Below, piece after piece: positions 25,713 through 33,219 of a stretch of 64,000 bases of DNA (within the stretch, counting starts at the first letter, position 1; the number at the start of each line of letters is the position of its first letter). The translations under genes and the position numbers were made by a program. The notes beneath the pieces were generated by a model, which had not been told where the DNA came from, did not search any database, and saw nothing but the letters and a program-made list of their open reading frames with translations. This DNA is from Mayfieldus sp963781495 (GTDB taxonomy: Bacteria > Actinomycetota > Thermoleophilia > Solirubrobacterales > 70-9), in NCBI GenBank assembly GCA_963781495.1, contig CAWAFX010000002.1, positions 1 to 64,000 on the forward strand, read 5' to 3'.

Positions 25713-25786
25713 AGTGGTAGCAATAACTGAGATCGCGGCGGCGAGTTGCGCCGATTCCGTGAACTCTCGGCCATGCGGCCAGGACA

Positions 25787-25792
25787 TATGCT
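25787..25792 (+). promoter_or_regulatory. -10-like hexamer TATGCT before binding-protein gene
   Basis: TATGCT ends 8 nt before ATG 25801. The intervening bases (GGCCAGGC) do not form a Shine-Dalgarno, so a leaderless transcript is possible. No clear -35. Confidence 0.3.
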
Positions 25793-25800
25793 GGCCAGGC

Positions 25801-26784
25801 ATGAGCAAGGTCGTCGCGTCGCTGGCGGCCGTCCTGGTCGGCCTGGCCCTGGCGGGCTGCGGCGGGGGCGGCGCTGAACCGGGCGCTCCTCAGAGGGCGA
25901 CGCTCGTGCTCGATTTCACCCCCAACGCCGTCCACAGCGGCATCTACACGGCGCTGCGGCGCGGCTATTACAGCGACGCCGGCGTCGATCTGCAGGTGCG
26001 CCAGCCGTCGTCCTCGACCGATGCCCCGAAGCTGCTGCAGGCGGGGCGCACCGACTTCGCGATCCTCGACATCCACGATCTCGGTCTGGCCCGCGAACAG
26101 GGGATCGACATCGTCGGCGTGACGCCGCTGGTCCAGCGTCCACTCGCCTCGGTGATCGCCCGCGCCGACGGTCCGGTGAAGCGCCCGCGCGATCTCGTCG
26201 GCCGCCGGGTCGGCGTCACCGGTTTGCCCTCCGACGATGCCGTGATCGACTCCGAGGTGGCCGCCGACGGAGGGGATCCGGCAAAGGTCGACCGGGTGAC
26301 GATCGGCTTCAACGCGGTCGCCGACCTCGCTGCGGGCAAGGTCGACGCCGCAACCGGGTTCTGGAACGCGGAAGCGGTCGCGCTTCAGCGCCAGGGGATC
26401 CCGGTGCGGACCTTCCGCGTCGACCGCTACGGCGCCCCTCCCTACCCGGAGCTGGTCCTGAGCACGACCCGCGAGCTGCTGCGCAGCGACCCTGGCCTGG
26501 TGCGCGCGGTGGCCGGGGCCACGATCCGTGGCTATCAGGCCACGGTGCGCGATCCTCAGGCGGCCCTCGGCGACCTGCTCGACGCCAACCCCGACCTTGA
26601 CCGTGGCGAGCAGGGGGCCCAGATGCGGGTCCTGCTGCCGGCCCTCTCCCCTCCCGGCCGCCTCGACCAGGACGTGCTCGAGCGATGGTCGCGCTGGGAT
26701 GCCGAGCACGGAATCCTCAAGCGGCCGGTCGACGTCGAGCGGGCGTTCGACCTTCCCCTCCTCTCGCGGGCCGCTCGCCGCTGA
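25801..26784 (+). CDS. NMT1/THI5-like ABC substrate-binding lipoprotein
   Basis: 327 residues. Lipobox LALAGC at the N-terminus. The mature part begins with ATLVLDFTPNAVHSGIYTA, typical of THI5/NMT1-like binding proteins for pyrimidine or thiamine precursors, with TDFAILDIHDL and GFWNAEAVAL further on. It would capture a solute outside the membrane. No ABC permease or ATPase of this type is adjacent, so it is an orphan or relies on a distant transporter. A strong hairpin follows its stop. Confidence 0.85.
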   Translation: MSKVVASLAAVLVGLALAGCGGGGAEPGAPQRATLVLDFTPNAVHSGIYTALRRGYYSDAGVDLQVRQPSSSTDAPKLLQAGRTDFAILDIHDLGLAREQGIDIVGVTPLVQRPLASVIARADGPVKRPRDLVGRRVGVTGLPSDDAVIDSEVAADGGDPAKVDRVTIGFNAVADLAAGKVDAATGFWNAEAVALQRQGIPVRTFRVDRYGAPPYPELVLSTTRELLRSDPGLVRAVAGATIRGYQATVRDPQAALGDLLDANPDLDRGEQGAQMRVLLPALSPPGRLDQDVLERWSRWDAEHGILKRPVDVERAFDLPLLSRAARR

Positions 26785-26795
26785 GCGCAGGACGA

Positions 26796-26823
26796 GACGA
26801 GCCGGCCCGAGGGCCGGCTCGTC
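26796..26823. terminator. Bidirectional hairpin terminator
   Basis: A perfect 13-bp inverted repeat (arm GACGAGCCGGCCC, arms 26796-26808 and 26811-26823) lies between two convergent genes ending at 26784 and 26852. There is no T-run, so termination would depend on the GC-rich stem itself. Confidence 0.65.
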
Positions 26824-26851
26824 GTCGAACTGCTGAAGCGACCGAAGGCGC

Positions 26852-27634
26852 CTAGGCGCTCTGGCCCTTGGGCAGCTTCTGCGGCTTCAGGGTCAGCGAC
26901 CAGCAGACGATGTTGCTCGTGTCCACCGGGTTCCGGGACGCTTCAGTTCCGAAGAACCGAGGCGGGTTGAACGCCGTCAACTTCCATTTGCCCTTGGAGT
27001 TGAGCCCCTTGAAGACGCTGTTCAGGTTGGCGCCCACCGGCGAGGTGTAGGGCGGGAACGACGTGAAGTCCGCCAAGCCCGGATCGTCAAACGCTGCGTT
27101 CGGGTTCTCCGACGCCGGGGAGCGGTGCGAGTTGTTCGTCCACTTCATCGCGTTGCCGGCGCAATTGGTGCCGGTCCCGTAACCCACGCCGGCCGGACTG
27201 CCGGGATCGTTGCTTCCGGGAGTCGTATCCGGCGGCGAGTAGAACGGCGTCGGAAGCGACGCCTCGGCGCCGCTTGGCCCGATCACCGAAAGCTCCACAC
27301 CGATCGTGTTCGCCGTAGGCGACGTGGGAGCGACGATCGCAGCAACTTCGACGCTCTTGATCGGGAAGTTCTTCTTCTTCGGGATCGTAATCGTCGCTTG
27401 GGCCTTGCCGTCGATCTCAGGGGTCGTCTGATTGAACGGGGGGGCGGTGTCGACGGTGGCCGGCGTGCCGGCTGGTATCAACACCGAATGCTTGCTGATC
27501 TTCGTCACCGGCTTCGCCTTCTTCGGCTTGTGGTGCTTCTTGGCGTCTGCCGCCCCGGCAATGGCCAGGATGCTGACAAGCGCAAGCACGATCACGCTAA
27601 TCACGCCACGCCGCGTTGCACTGCTGGTTTTCAT
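26852..27634 (-). CDS. Secreted P-domain-like protein
   Basis: 260 residues. Signal peptide (about 1-31, ending AGAADA) followed by a basic stretch. The rest resembles the proprotein-convertase P-domain beta-sandwich: IGVELSVIGPSGAEASL, FKGLNSKGKWKLTAFNP, and the terminal VDTSNIVCWSLTL, matching the family's 'G.W.L...D.......L..W.L'. No protease domain is present. These domains usually accompany secreted proteases or adhesion proteins; here it stands alone. A good sigma-70-type promoter lies upstream. Confidence 0.75.
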   Translation of the reverse strand: MKTSSATRRGVISVIVLALVSILAIAGAADAKKHHKPKKAKPVTKISKHSVLIPAGTPATVDTAPPFNQTTPEIDGKAQATITIPKKKNFPIKSVEVAAIVAPTSPTANTIGVELSVIGPSGAEASLPTPFYSPPDTTPGSNDPGSPAGVGYGTGTNCAGNAMKWTNNSHRSPASENPNAAFDDPGLADFTSFPPYTSPVGANLNSVFKGLNSKGKWKLTAFNPPRFFGTEASRNPVDTSNIVCWSLTLKPQKLPKGQSA

Positions 27635-27695
27635 GGCACCTCCTAGGGTGGATGTCCTGCCCCTCCCGGGTGGAAGAGGTCCCCCACGCTCCGAG

Positions 27696-27725
27696 AACCT
27701 ATCTGTCCGCCAAGCGCCATGTCAA
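27696..27725 (-). promoter_or_regulatory. Sigma-70-type promoter for the P-domain gene
   Basis: On the minus strand TTGACA (27725-27720), an 18-nt spacer and TAGGTT (27701-27696). The exact consensus -35 is unusual for this window. The transcript would start about 55 nt before the coding start, which is preceded by CTAGGAGGTGCC, a strong Shine-Dalgarno. Confidence 0.6.
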
Positions 27726-27726
27726 C

Positions 27727-27747
27727 AAAAAAAAGCCGCTAAGCAGC
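27727..27747 (-). terminator. Intrinsic terminator (hairpin plus T-run)
   Basis: Reading the minus strand, GCTGC-TTA-GCGGC forms a 5-bp hairpin (one G-U pair) followed by eight T. It lies downstream of the 28502-27811 gene pair and directly abuts the TTGACA of the next promoter, separating the two units. Confidence 0.6.
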
Positions 27748-27810
27748 CTAAAACAGGGTGTTTTGGGAGCCAAACGGGCGCAAATTCGTATATCCAATTA
27801 GGCACCTGAC

Positions 27811-28134
27811 TCAGCTCTTGAGCAGCCGCTCGACCAGCTGCGGCATCTCGCGCGCCAGGCGCGATCGCGGCACGACCAGATCGACGCCTGCCGCCTCGGC
27901 GGCCTGGCGCAGCTCGGCGTCGGTGTGGGGATAGAAGCCGAGCACCGGGAGCCCGAGCCCGACCAGGGCCTCGGGGTTTTCGCGCTCGAGGTCAACGATC
28001 AGCAGCTCTGCCTCATCCAGCGGCGCCTCGGAGGCGGACGGCGAAAGGGTGACGTCATGGCCCGCCGCGGACAGGGTCTCCTCGATCTTGCTGCCGAACA
28101 GCAGATCGGGCGCGATCGCGACGATCCGTGCCAA
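27811..28134 (-). CDS. Receiver-like small protein
   Basis: 107 residues from a TTG start (28134), located 5 nt after the stop of the upstream gene. The alternating pattern RIVAIAPDLLFGSKIEETL, AELLIVDLERENPEAL, LPVLGFYPHTDAEL, VDLVVPRSRL resembles a CheY-type fold, with a central Asp in IVDLE. The acidic pocket at the N-terminus of a true receiver is missing, so phosphorylation is doubtful. Alternative starts are scarce; the longer frame upstream is a shadow of the neighbour. Confidence 0.6.
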   Translation of the reverse strand: MARIVAIAPDLLFGSKIEETLSAAGHDVTLSPSASEAPLDEAELLIVDLERENPEALVGLGLPVLGFYPHTDAELRQAAEAAGVDLVVPRSRLAREMPQLVERLLKS

Positions 28135-28139
28135 AGGAG

Positions 28140-28502
28140 CTACAGCCCGCGCCGCTGGCGAAACTCCTGCCGCACGCTCTCCGGCCGACCCCACATCTGC
28201 ACCACCTCGGCCCGGCCCTCGCGCACCTCCCGCAGCAGCATCTCCCCCTCGAGGCCCTCGGCGTCGAGCTTCTCCAGCACTCCCAGCACCGTCTCCGCCG
28301 CCGCCGCGTGGCCGAAGCTGTGCGCGACCAGAAGGTGCCAGTGCCAATCGGCCTTCGAATAGGGCTGAGCGTTGACCGTGCTGAGGATCACCGCCGCGTC
28401 GACATAGCGGCTCTCGTCGGCGATCCGCAGGTCGAGCTCGAGGTCGGTCCAGTCGGCCGGCAGCGAGTCCAGCAGCTCACGGAAGTCTTCGGCGAGAGGC
28501 AC
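28140..28502 (-). CDS. Conserved hypothetical protein
   Basis: 120 residues, no recognised domain. It contains a Trp/His-rich segment (KADWHWHLLVAHSFGHAAA) followed by a helix LGVLEKLDAEGLEGEMLLREV. It lies 16 nt after mntH and 5 nt before the receiver-like gene, so the three minus-strand genes may be cotranscribed with mntR-mntH. Nothing in the sequence ties it to metal transport apart from position. Confidence 0.6.
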   Translation of the reverse strand: MPLAEDFRELLDSLPADWTDLELDLRIADESRYVDAAVILSTVNAQPYSKADWHWHLLVAHSFGHAAAAETVLGVLEKLDAEGLEGEMLLREVREGRAEVVQMWGRPESVRQEFRQRRGL

Positions 28503-28518
28503 CGGCGAAGCCTAGCCG

Positions 28519-29838
28519 TCAGCCGAGAAAGACCTGCTCCAGCAGGAAGACGTTCAGCGCGATGATCAACCCCGCGAGCGTTCCCGCGACCCCGGTCAGC
28601 CAGCGCGGGTTGACGAGCGAGCCCATCAGGTCCCTGCGGCTGGCCAGCATCACCAGCGGCACCAGCGCGAACGGGATCCCGAAAGAGAGCACGACCTGGC
28701 TGGCGACCAGCGCGTCGGTCGGGTTCAGGCCCACCGCGAGCACGATCAGCGCCGGTGCCAGCGTGACCGCGCGGCGTAGGAAGATCGGGATCCGGCGCCG
28801 AAGGAAGCCCTGCATGACGACCTGGCCGGCCATCGTCCCGACCGAGGAGGAGGCAAAGCCCGAGGCCAGCAGGGCGATGCCGAAGATCGCCGCCGCGTTG
28901 GTCGAGACGATCGACTTCAGACCGTCGTAGGCACCGTCGATCGTGTCGATCCCGGCCAGGCCGCTCTTGTGGAACAGCGACGCCGCGACCATCATCATCG
29001 AGAGGTTGACGACGCCGGCGATCGACATCGCGATCACGACGTCGATCTTCTCGAACCGGAGGATGCGGTAGCGCTCGCGGTCGTCGCGGCCGACGATTCG
29101 CTTCTGGGTCAGCGCCGAGTGCAGATAGATCACGTGCGGCATGACCGTCGCGCCGATGATCCCGGTCGCCAGCAGGATGCTCTCGGTGCCGCCGAAACCG
29201 GGAATCAGCAGGCCATGGGCGACGCTGCTTGCGTGGGGCTTGGCGTGAAACAGCTCGACCAGAAACGACACGACGACGACTCCGACAAGCGCCGTCACCG
29301 CGGCCTCGAGGCGGCGGAAGCCGAACTGCTGCAGGGCCAGGATCGCGAAAGCGCCCGCGCCGGCGATCAGCCCGGCGGGAAAGAGCGGAATCCCGAACAG
29401 CAGGTTGAGGCCGAGGGCCGCTCCCACGACCTCGGCCAGGTCGCAGGCCATCGCCACCAGCTCGGCCTGGATCCAGAGGCCGATCGCTGCCGGGAAGGAG
29501 AAGGTCTCGCGGCAGAGCTCGGCCAGGTTCTTGCCGGTCGCAATCCCGAGCTTCGCCGACTGGGTCTGGACCACCATCGCGATCAGATTGGCCCCGAGCA
29601 CGACCCAGAGCAGCAGGTAGCCGAACTTCGCGCCGCCGGCGATGTTGGTGGCGAAGTTGCCGGGATCGATGTAGGCGACCGCGGCGACGAAGGCCGGGCC
29701 GAGGAACGGCCAGACCCGCCCGATTCCCCGCGCCCGCCCCTCCAGTGAACGGCGCGCTGCGGCGGCAACCGCGGCCTCGCCGGGAAGGACGTCCTCGACC
29801 GTGGCTTCGGCGCCGGCCGGAGGAGGCGGCGGCTTCAC
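28519..29838 (-). CDS. mntH: Nramp-family divalent metal transporter
   Basis: 439 residues, about 11 transmembrane helices. The metal-binding residues are present: DPGNFATN in helix 1 and the MPHVIYLHSAL motif in helix 6. It imports Mn2+ (possibly Fe2+) using the proton gradient. The N-terminal 45 residues are cytosolic and Pro/Ala-rich. The start overlaps the stop of the regulator gene mntR (ATGA), so expression should follow the DtxR-type box upstream of that gene. Confidence 0.92.
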   Translation of the reverse strand: MKPPPPPAGAEATVEDVLPGEAAVAAAARRSLEGRARGIGRVWPFLGPAFVAAVAYIDPGNFATNIAGGAKFGYLLLWVVLGANLIAMVVQTQSAKLGIATGKNLAELCRETFSFPAAIGLWIQAELVAMACDLAEVVGAALGLNLLFGIPLFPAGLIAGAGAFAILALQQFGFRRLEAAVTALVGVVVVSFLVELFHAKPHASSVAHGLLIPGFGGTESILLATGIIGATVMPHVIYLHSALTQKRIVGRDDRERYRILRFEKIDVVIAMSIAGVVNLSMMMVAASLFHKSGLAGIDTIDGAYDGLKSIVSTNAAAIFGIALLASGFASSSVGTMAGQVVMQGFLRRRIPIFLRRAVTLAPALIVLAVGLNPTDALVASQVVLSFGIPFALVPLVMLASRRDLMGSLVNPRWLTGVAGTLAGLIIALNVFLLEQVFLG

Positions 29839-30566
29839 TCCGCCTCTCCCGCCGAAACCAGCATGCGGCGGACCAGCTCGCCGCCGAGGGCGTGCTCGCT
29901 GCCCTCGACCTCGACGTGGATCGGGCCGCCGAACGGCTGGCGCTCGATGATCACCAGCCGGGCTCCCGGTCTGATTCCGCGCTCGGCGAGGTAGCGCAGC
30001 ATGCGCGGATCGCTGTCGGAGACGCGGGTGAAGATCGCGCTCTCGCCCTCCTGCAGGGAGTCGAGCGGCCGGCCCTCCTCTCCGGCCGGCAGCGCCAGGT
30101 CGGGGCCCGGGATCGGGTCTCCGTGGGGATCGTGGCTGGGATCGCCGAGCTTGGCCGCGATCAGCTCTTCCAGCTCCTCCGAGATGTAGTGCTCCAGCAC
30201 CTCGGCCTCCTCATGGACGCGGTCCCAGGGCATCCCCAGCACATCGCTGAGATAGGACTCGAGCAGGCGGTGGTGGCGGATCACCTCCAGCGCCATCCGC
30301 TCCCCGGCCGGGGTGAGGCTGACCCCGCGGTAGGGCTGGTGATGGACCAGCCCCATGCGGTCGAGGCGCTTCAGCATCGCCGTCGCGGTCGCCGGCGCGA
30401 CGCCGAGGCGGTCGGCGAGCTCGCTCGTCCCTACCGCACGGCCGGAACGCTGCGCCAGTGCATAGATCGCCTTCGCGTAGTCCTCGATCGCCTCCGAGGC
30501 TTCGGCGGGCTTCTCGTGCCTGGCGTGGGTGCTTTGAACGACTCTCGAGGGGACCTGCGGGACCAT
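29835..30566 (-). CDS. mntR: DtxR/MntR-family metal-dependent repressor
   Basis: 243 residues. N-terminal winged helix (EDYAKAIYALAQRSGRAVGTSELADRLG, shortened here by family pattern only), dimerisation region with metal ligands (HHRLLESYLSDVLG, HEEAEVLEHYIS) and a C-terminal SH3-like/FeoA domain (LRYLAERGIRPGARLVIIE), so it is the three-domain IdeR/DtxR-type architecture. It would repress mntH when metal is sufficient. ATG 30566; a GTG sits directly upstream. A candidate operator lies 31-49 nt before the start. Confidence 0.88.
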   Translation of the reverse strand: MVPQVPSRVVQSTHARHEKPAEASEAIEDYAKAIYALAQRSGRAVGTSELADRLGVAPATATAMLKRLDRMGLVHHQPYRGVSLTPAGERMALEVIRHHRLLESYLSDVLGMPWDRVHEEAEVLEHYISEELEELIAAKLGDPSHDPHGDPIPGPDLALPAGEEGRPLDSLQEGESAIFTRVSDSDPRMLRYLAERGIRPGARLVIIERQPFGGPIHVEVEGSEHALGGELVRRMLVSAGEAE

Positions 30567-30596
30567 CACCCTGCTTCTGTCGGACGAAATTCAGAT

Positions 30597-30615
30597 TTAG
30601 ATTAGCCTAAAGATA
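30597..30615. promoter_or_regulatory. Candidate DtxR/IdeR-type operator
   Basis: TTAGATTAGCCTAAAGATA agrees at about 14 of 19 positions with the mycobacterial iron/DtxR box TTAGGTTAGGCTAACCTAA, with the core TTAG-C-CTAA preserved. It lies in the 65-bp divergent space between mntR and ygfZ and could control both directions. Confidence 0.65.
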
Positions 30616-30631
30616 GGATATTCAGCAGGCG

Positions 30632-31600
30632 ATGGAGACGACCGAGGCACTACCCGAGATCGACGCCCAGTACCGGGTCCTGCGCGAGGGCGCGGGCCTG
30701 CTCGAGCGGTCGGCCCGCGGCAAGCTCAGCGTCCGCGGCGGCGACGCCGCCGAATACCTGCAGGGGCAGTTGACCAACGATGTTGAGGCCCTGGGGCCGG
30801 GCCAGGGCTGTTACGCGGCCCTGCTCGACCGCAAGGGCCACGTACAGGCCGACATGCGGATGCTGCGCCTCGAGGACGGCTCGATCTGGCTCGACACCGA
30901 GGCTGCGGCGCTGGCCGGGCTGCTGCGCCACCTGCGCACCTACTCGATCGGGCGCGAGGTCGAGATCGAGGACGTCTCCGACGCCTGGGCGATCAGCTCG
31001 CTGATCGGGCCCGGGGCGGCGGCGGTCTCAGGCATCGAGGCGCTGGAACCCGAGCATGCACAGCGCCGGCGCGATTGGCAGGGGATCGAGGTGCTGGCGG
31101 TCGCAACCGACCTTGGGCTCGACCTGATCACCGCGACCGACGACGCGGGGGCACTGCGCAAGCTGCTGATCGCCGCCGGCGCGGCAGAGGTCAGCGAGGC
31201 GGCGGCCGAGATCGTCCGCGTCGAGTCGGGGCGCCCTCGCTTCGGAGCCGAGATCAGCGCCGCGACGATGCCCGCCGAAGCTGGAATCGTCGAGCGCGCC
31301 GTCGACTTCGAGAAGGGCTGCTACATCGGCCAGGAGCCGGTCGCCCGCCTGCACTACCGCGGCAAGCCGAATCGCAGCCTGCGCGGCCTGCAGCTCTCCG
31401 CCGCCGCCAACCAGGGCGAACGGCTATGGCTGGGCGAGCGCGAGGTGGGGACGATCGGCACCGCCTGCGTCTCCCCCGCCCTCGGCCCGATCGCGCTGGC
31501 CGTGGTGCGGCGCGAGGCGGAGCCGGGTGCCGATCTGCGGGTCGGCGACTCCGGGCTCAGCGCCGAGGTGGTCGAGCTTCCGTTCGGATCGAGCCGGTGA
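30632..31600 (+). CDS. ygfZ: YgfZ/GcvT-type folate-binding Fe-S maturation protein
   Basis: 322 residues with the GcvT-like fold and the YgfZ signature DFEKGCYIGQEPVARLHYRG containing the conserved Cys (the KGCYxGQE motif). YgfZ uses folate to support assembly or repair of certain Fe-S clusters. The N-terminal LSVRGGDAAEYLQGQLTND is typical too. It shares a divergent promoter region and a candidate metal box with mntR, and is coupled to the acyltransferase gene through a GTGA overlap. Confidence 0.88.
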   Translation: METTEALPEIDAQYRVLREGAGLLERSARGKLSVRGGDAAEYLQGQLTNDVEALGPGQGCYAALLDRKGHVQADMRMLRLEDGSIWLDTEAAALAGLLRHLRTYSIGREVEIEDVSDAWAISSLIGPGAAAVSGIEALEPEHAQRRRDWQGIEVLAVATDLGLDLITATDDAGALRKLLIAAGAAEVSEAAAEIVRVESGRPRFGAEISAATMPAEAGIVERAVDFEKGCYIGQEPVARLHYRGKPNRSLRGLQLSAAANQGERLWLGEREVGTIGTACVSPALGPIALAVVRREAEPGADLRVGDSGLSAEVVELPFGSSR

Positions 31601-32673
31601 CCCCGCCGAAGCGGGGCTCGCGGGCCGCGGACCGCCTGCGGCGGCTGCGCAGCCGTCCGCAGCTGAGCGCCGAGAGTCCCCTGCTCGGCGGACCGGTGAC
31701 GGCCCAGCCGCCTCGACCCTCGATGGGCGGTCCGGTGGCGGCCCATGCCGGCGCCGAGGACGCGGCCGAAGCCGCGGCCTTCGATCCCCGCGCCGACGAC
31801 TTCGCCGCTCCTCCGGATCCGGCCGAGCTGGTCCCCGAGGGGGCCGAGCTGCGCGACCTGCGGGCGCTGCTTCCGGCCTCTGAGGAGGGGCGCTCGCTCG
31901 ACGACTGGGGCCGATCGGAGCGCTTTGTCTCCTCGATCGAGCCGCTGCTGGACTTCTACTACCGCTACTGGTTCCGGGTCGAGAGCGAAGGGATCGAGAA
32001 CGTGCCCTCCAGCGGCGGCGCCCTGCTGGTCTCCAATCACTCCGGCGCCCTGCCCCCGGACGCGCCGATGGTGATGGAGGCGATTCGCAACGAGCATCCG
32101 AACCCGCGCCCGCTCTACATGCTGGGCGAGAACTGGTTCAAGGGCTACCCGGGAGTCGGGCTGATGGCCAACAAGCTCGGCATGGTCAGCGCCCACCGCG
32201 AGAACGCCCAGCGGCTGCTGCGCGACGAGGGGCGGCTGGCGATCGTCTTCCCCGAGGGGCAGAAGGGATCTCGCAAGGTCTACTGGCAGCGCTACCGGCT
32301 GCGACGCTTCGGCCGCGGCGGCTTCGTCCGCACCGCGATCCGGGCCCAGGTCCCGATCGTGCCGATCGCCGTCGTCGGCGCCGAAGAGGCGATGCCGATC
32401 TTCGCCCACCTGCGCCTGCTGCAGCGAGTCAGCGGCCTGATCTACTTCCCCCTCAACCACGCCTTCCCGCACTTCGGCCTCGCGGCGGGGCTGATGTACC
32501 TGCCGGCCAAGTTCAAGATCCGCTTCCTGGAGCCGATCGACATGACCGAGCACGACCCCGAGGTGGCCGACGACGCGGGCGCGATCCAGGCGATCGCCGA
32601 GCAGGTGCGGGCCCGGATCCAGTCCCAGCTAGAGCAGATGCTGGCCGACCGCAAGTCGATCTGGTTCGGCTGA
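31597..32673 (+). CDS. Lysophospholipid acyltransferase (PlsC-like)
   Basis: 358 residues. A 120-residue N-terminal region is low-complexity and basic and holds two copies of a GGPV(T/A)A motif (31.69 and 31.73 kb). The catalytic part has NHSGALPPDA (HX5D-type acyltransferase motif) and FPEGQKGS (substrate phosphate site). Probably acylates a glycerophospholipid or related lipid at the membrane. The GTG start overlaps the ygfZ stop; the open frame upstream is a ygfZ shadow. Confidence 0.82.
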   Translation: MTPPKRGSRAADRLRRLRSRPQLSAESPLLGGPVTAQPPRPSMGGPVAAHAGAEDAAEAAAFDPRADDFAAPPDPAELVPEGAELRDLRALLPASEEGRSLDDWGRSERFVSSIEPLLDFYYRYWFRVESEGIENVPSSGGALLVSNHSGALPPDAPMVMEAIRNEHPNPRPLYMLGENWFKGYPGVGLMANKLGMVSAHRENAQRLLRDEGRLAIVFPEGQKGSRKVYWQRYRLRRFGRGGFVRTAIRAQVPIVPIAVVGAEEAMPIFAHLRLLQRVSGLIYFPLNHAFPHFGLAAGLMYLPAKFKIRFLEPIDMTEHDPEVADDAGAIQAIAEQVRARIQSQLEQMLADRKSIWFG

Positions 32674-32701
32674 ACCTTCGCCCAAGAGGCCTGCACTCGG
32701 C

Positions 32702-32707
32702 TAGATT
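32702..32707 (+). promoter_or_regulatory. -10-like hexamer TAGATT before lipoprotein gene
   Basis: TAGATT ends 10 nt before ATG 32718 with no Shine-Dalgarno between, consistent with a leaderless or very short-leader transcript. Confidence 0.3.
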
Positions 32708-32717
32708 CTGCGGCGAT

Positions 32718-33212
32718 ATGGGTCGCGGGAGAGGTAGAGAGGCGATCCTGGCCGCGATCGGCGGCCTCGCCCTTGCCCTGTCCGCGGCCGGCTGCGGGGC
32801 CGAGAGCCACCCCAACGATCCCCGCCCGCCCCTGGCCGCCGAGGTGACGGGGAACATCACCAACGGCGCCGTTCAGATCCAGCCCACCTCGGTCGGGGTC
32901 AAGCACGGAAACGGCTCCTCGCTGCAGCAGAACGTCGGCAAGGAGCCCAACGCCGACGCCAAGGCGCCGCTGGTCGTCAGCTTCACGACCTCGAATACGA
33001 CCAACGTCAACACCACCCTCGAGATCCACGGCCCGGGCGGCTTCGACAAGCGCTCCGGCGAGATCGTCGCCCAGGGAAACAACATCTTCAAGGTCGGGCT
33101 GCCGACCGGTCACTACACGATCGAGGCCGCCGACCTTCCCGGCGCAAAGCCGGCCACCTTCTACGTCGGGCCGGTCCGGGTGTCGTCCCAGAACGACCTG
33201 CTATTGCCCTGA
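32718..33212 (+). CDS. Hypothetical lipoprotein
   Basis: 164 residues with a basic N-terminus, hydrophobic core and lipobox LSAAGC, hence an exported lipoprotein. The mature part is beta-rich, with repeated Thr/Asn (FTTSNTTNVNTTLEIHGPGG) and a C-terminal IEAADLPGAKPATFYVGPVRV that looks like an immunoglobulin-like sandwich. No named family recognised. It runs convergent with the coiled-coil nuclease-like gene, 7 nt between stops. Confidence 0.7.
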   Translation: MGRGRGREAILAAIGGLALALSAAGCGAESHPNDPRPPLAAEVTGNITNGAVQIQPTSVGVKHGNGSSLQQNVGKEPNADAKAPLVVSFTTSNTTNVNTTLEIHGPGGFDKRSGEIVAQGNNIFKVGLPTGHYTIEAADLPGAKPATFYVGPVRVSSQNDLLLP

Positions 33213-33219
33213 CCCGGCG

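Noticed and set aside
31688..31747. Short tandem repeat in the acyltransferase N-terminus
   Set aside because: Two imperfect copies encoding GGPV(T/A)A are real but are ordinary low-complexity linker sequence.
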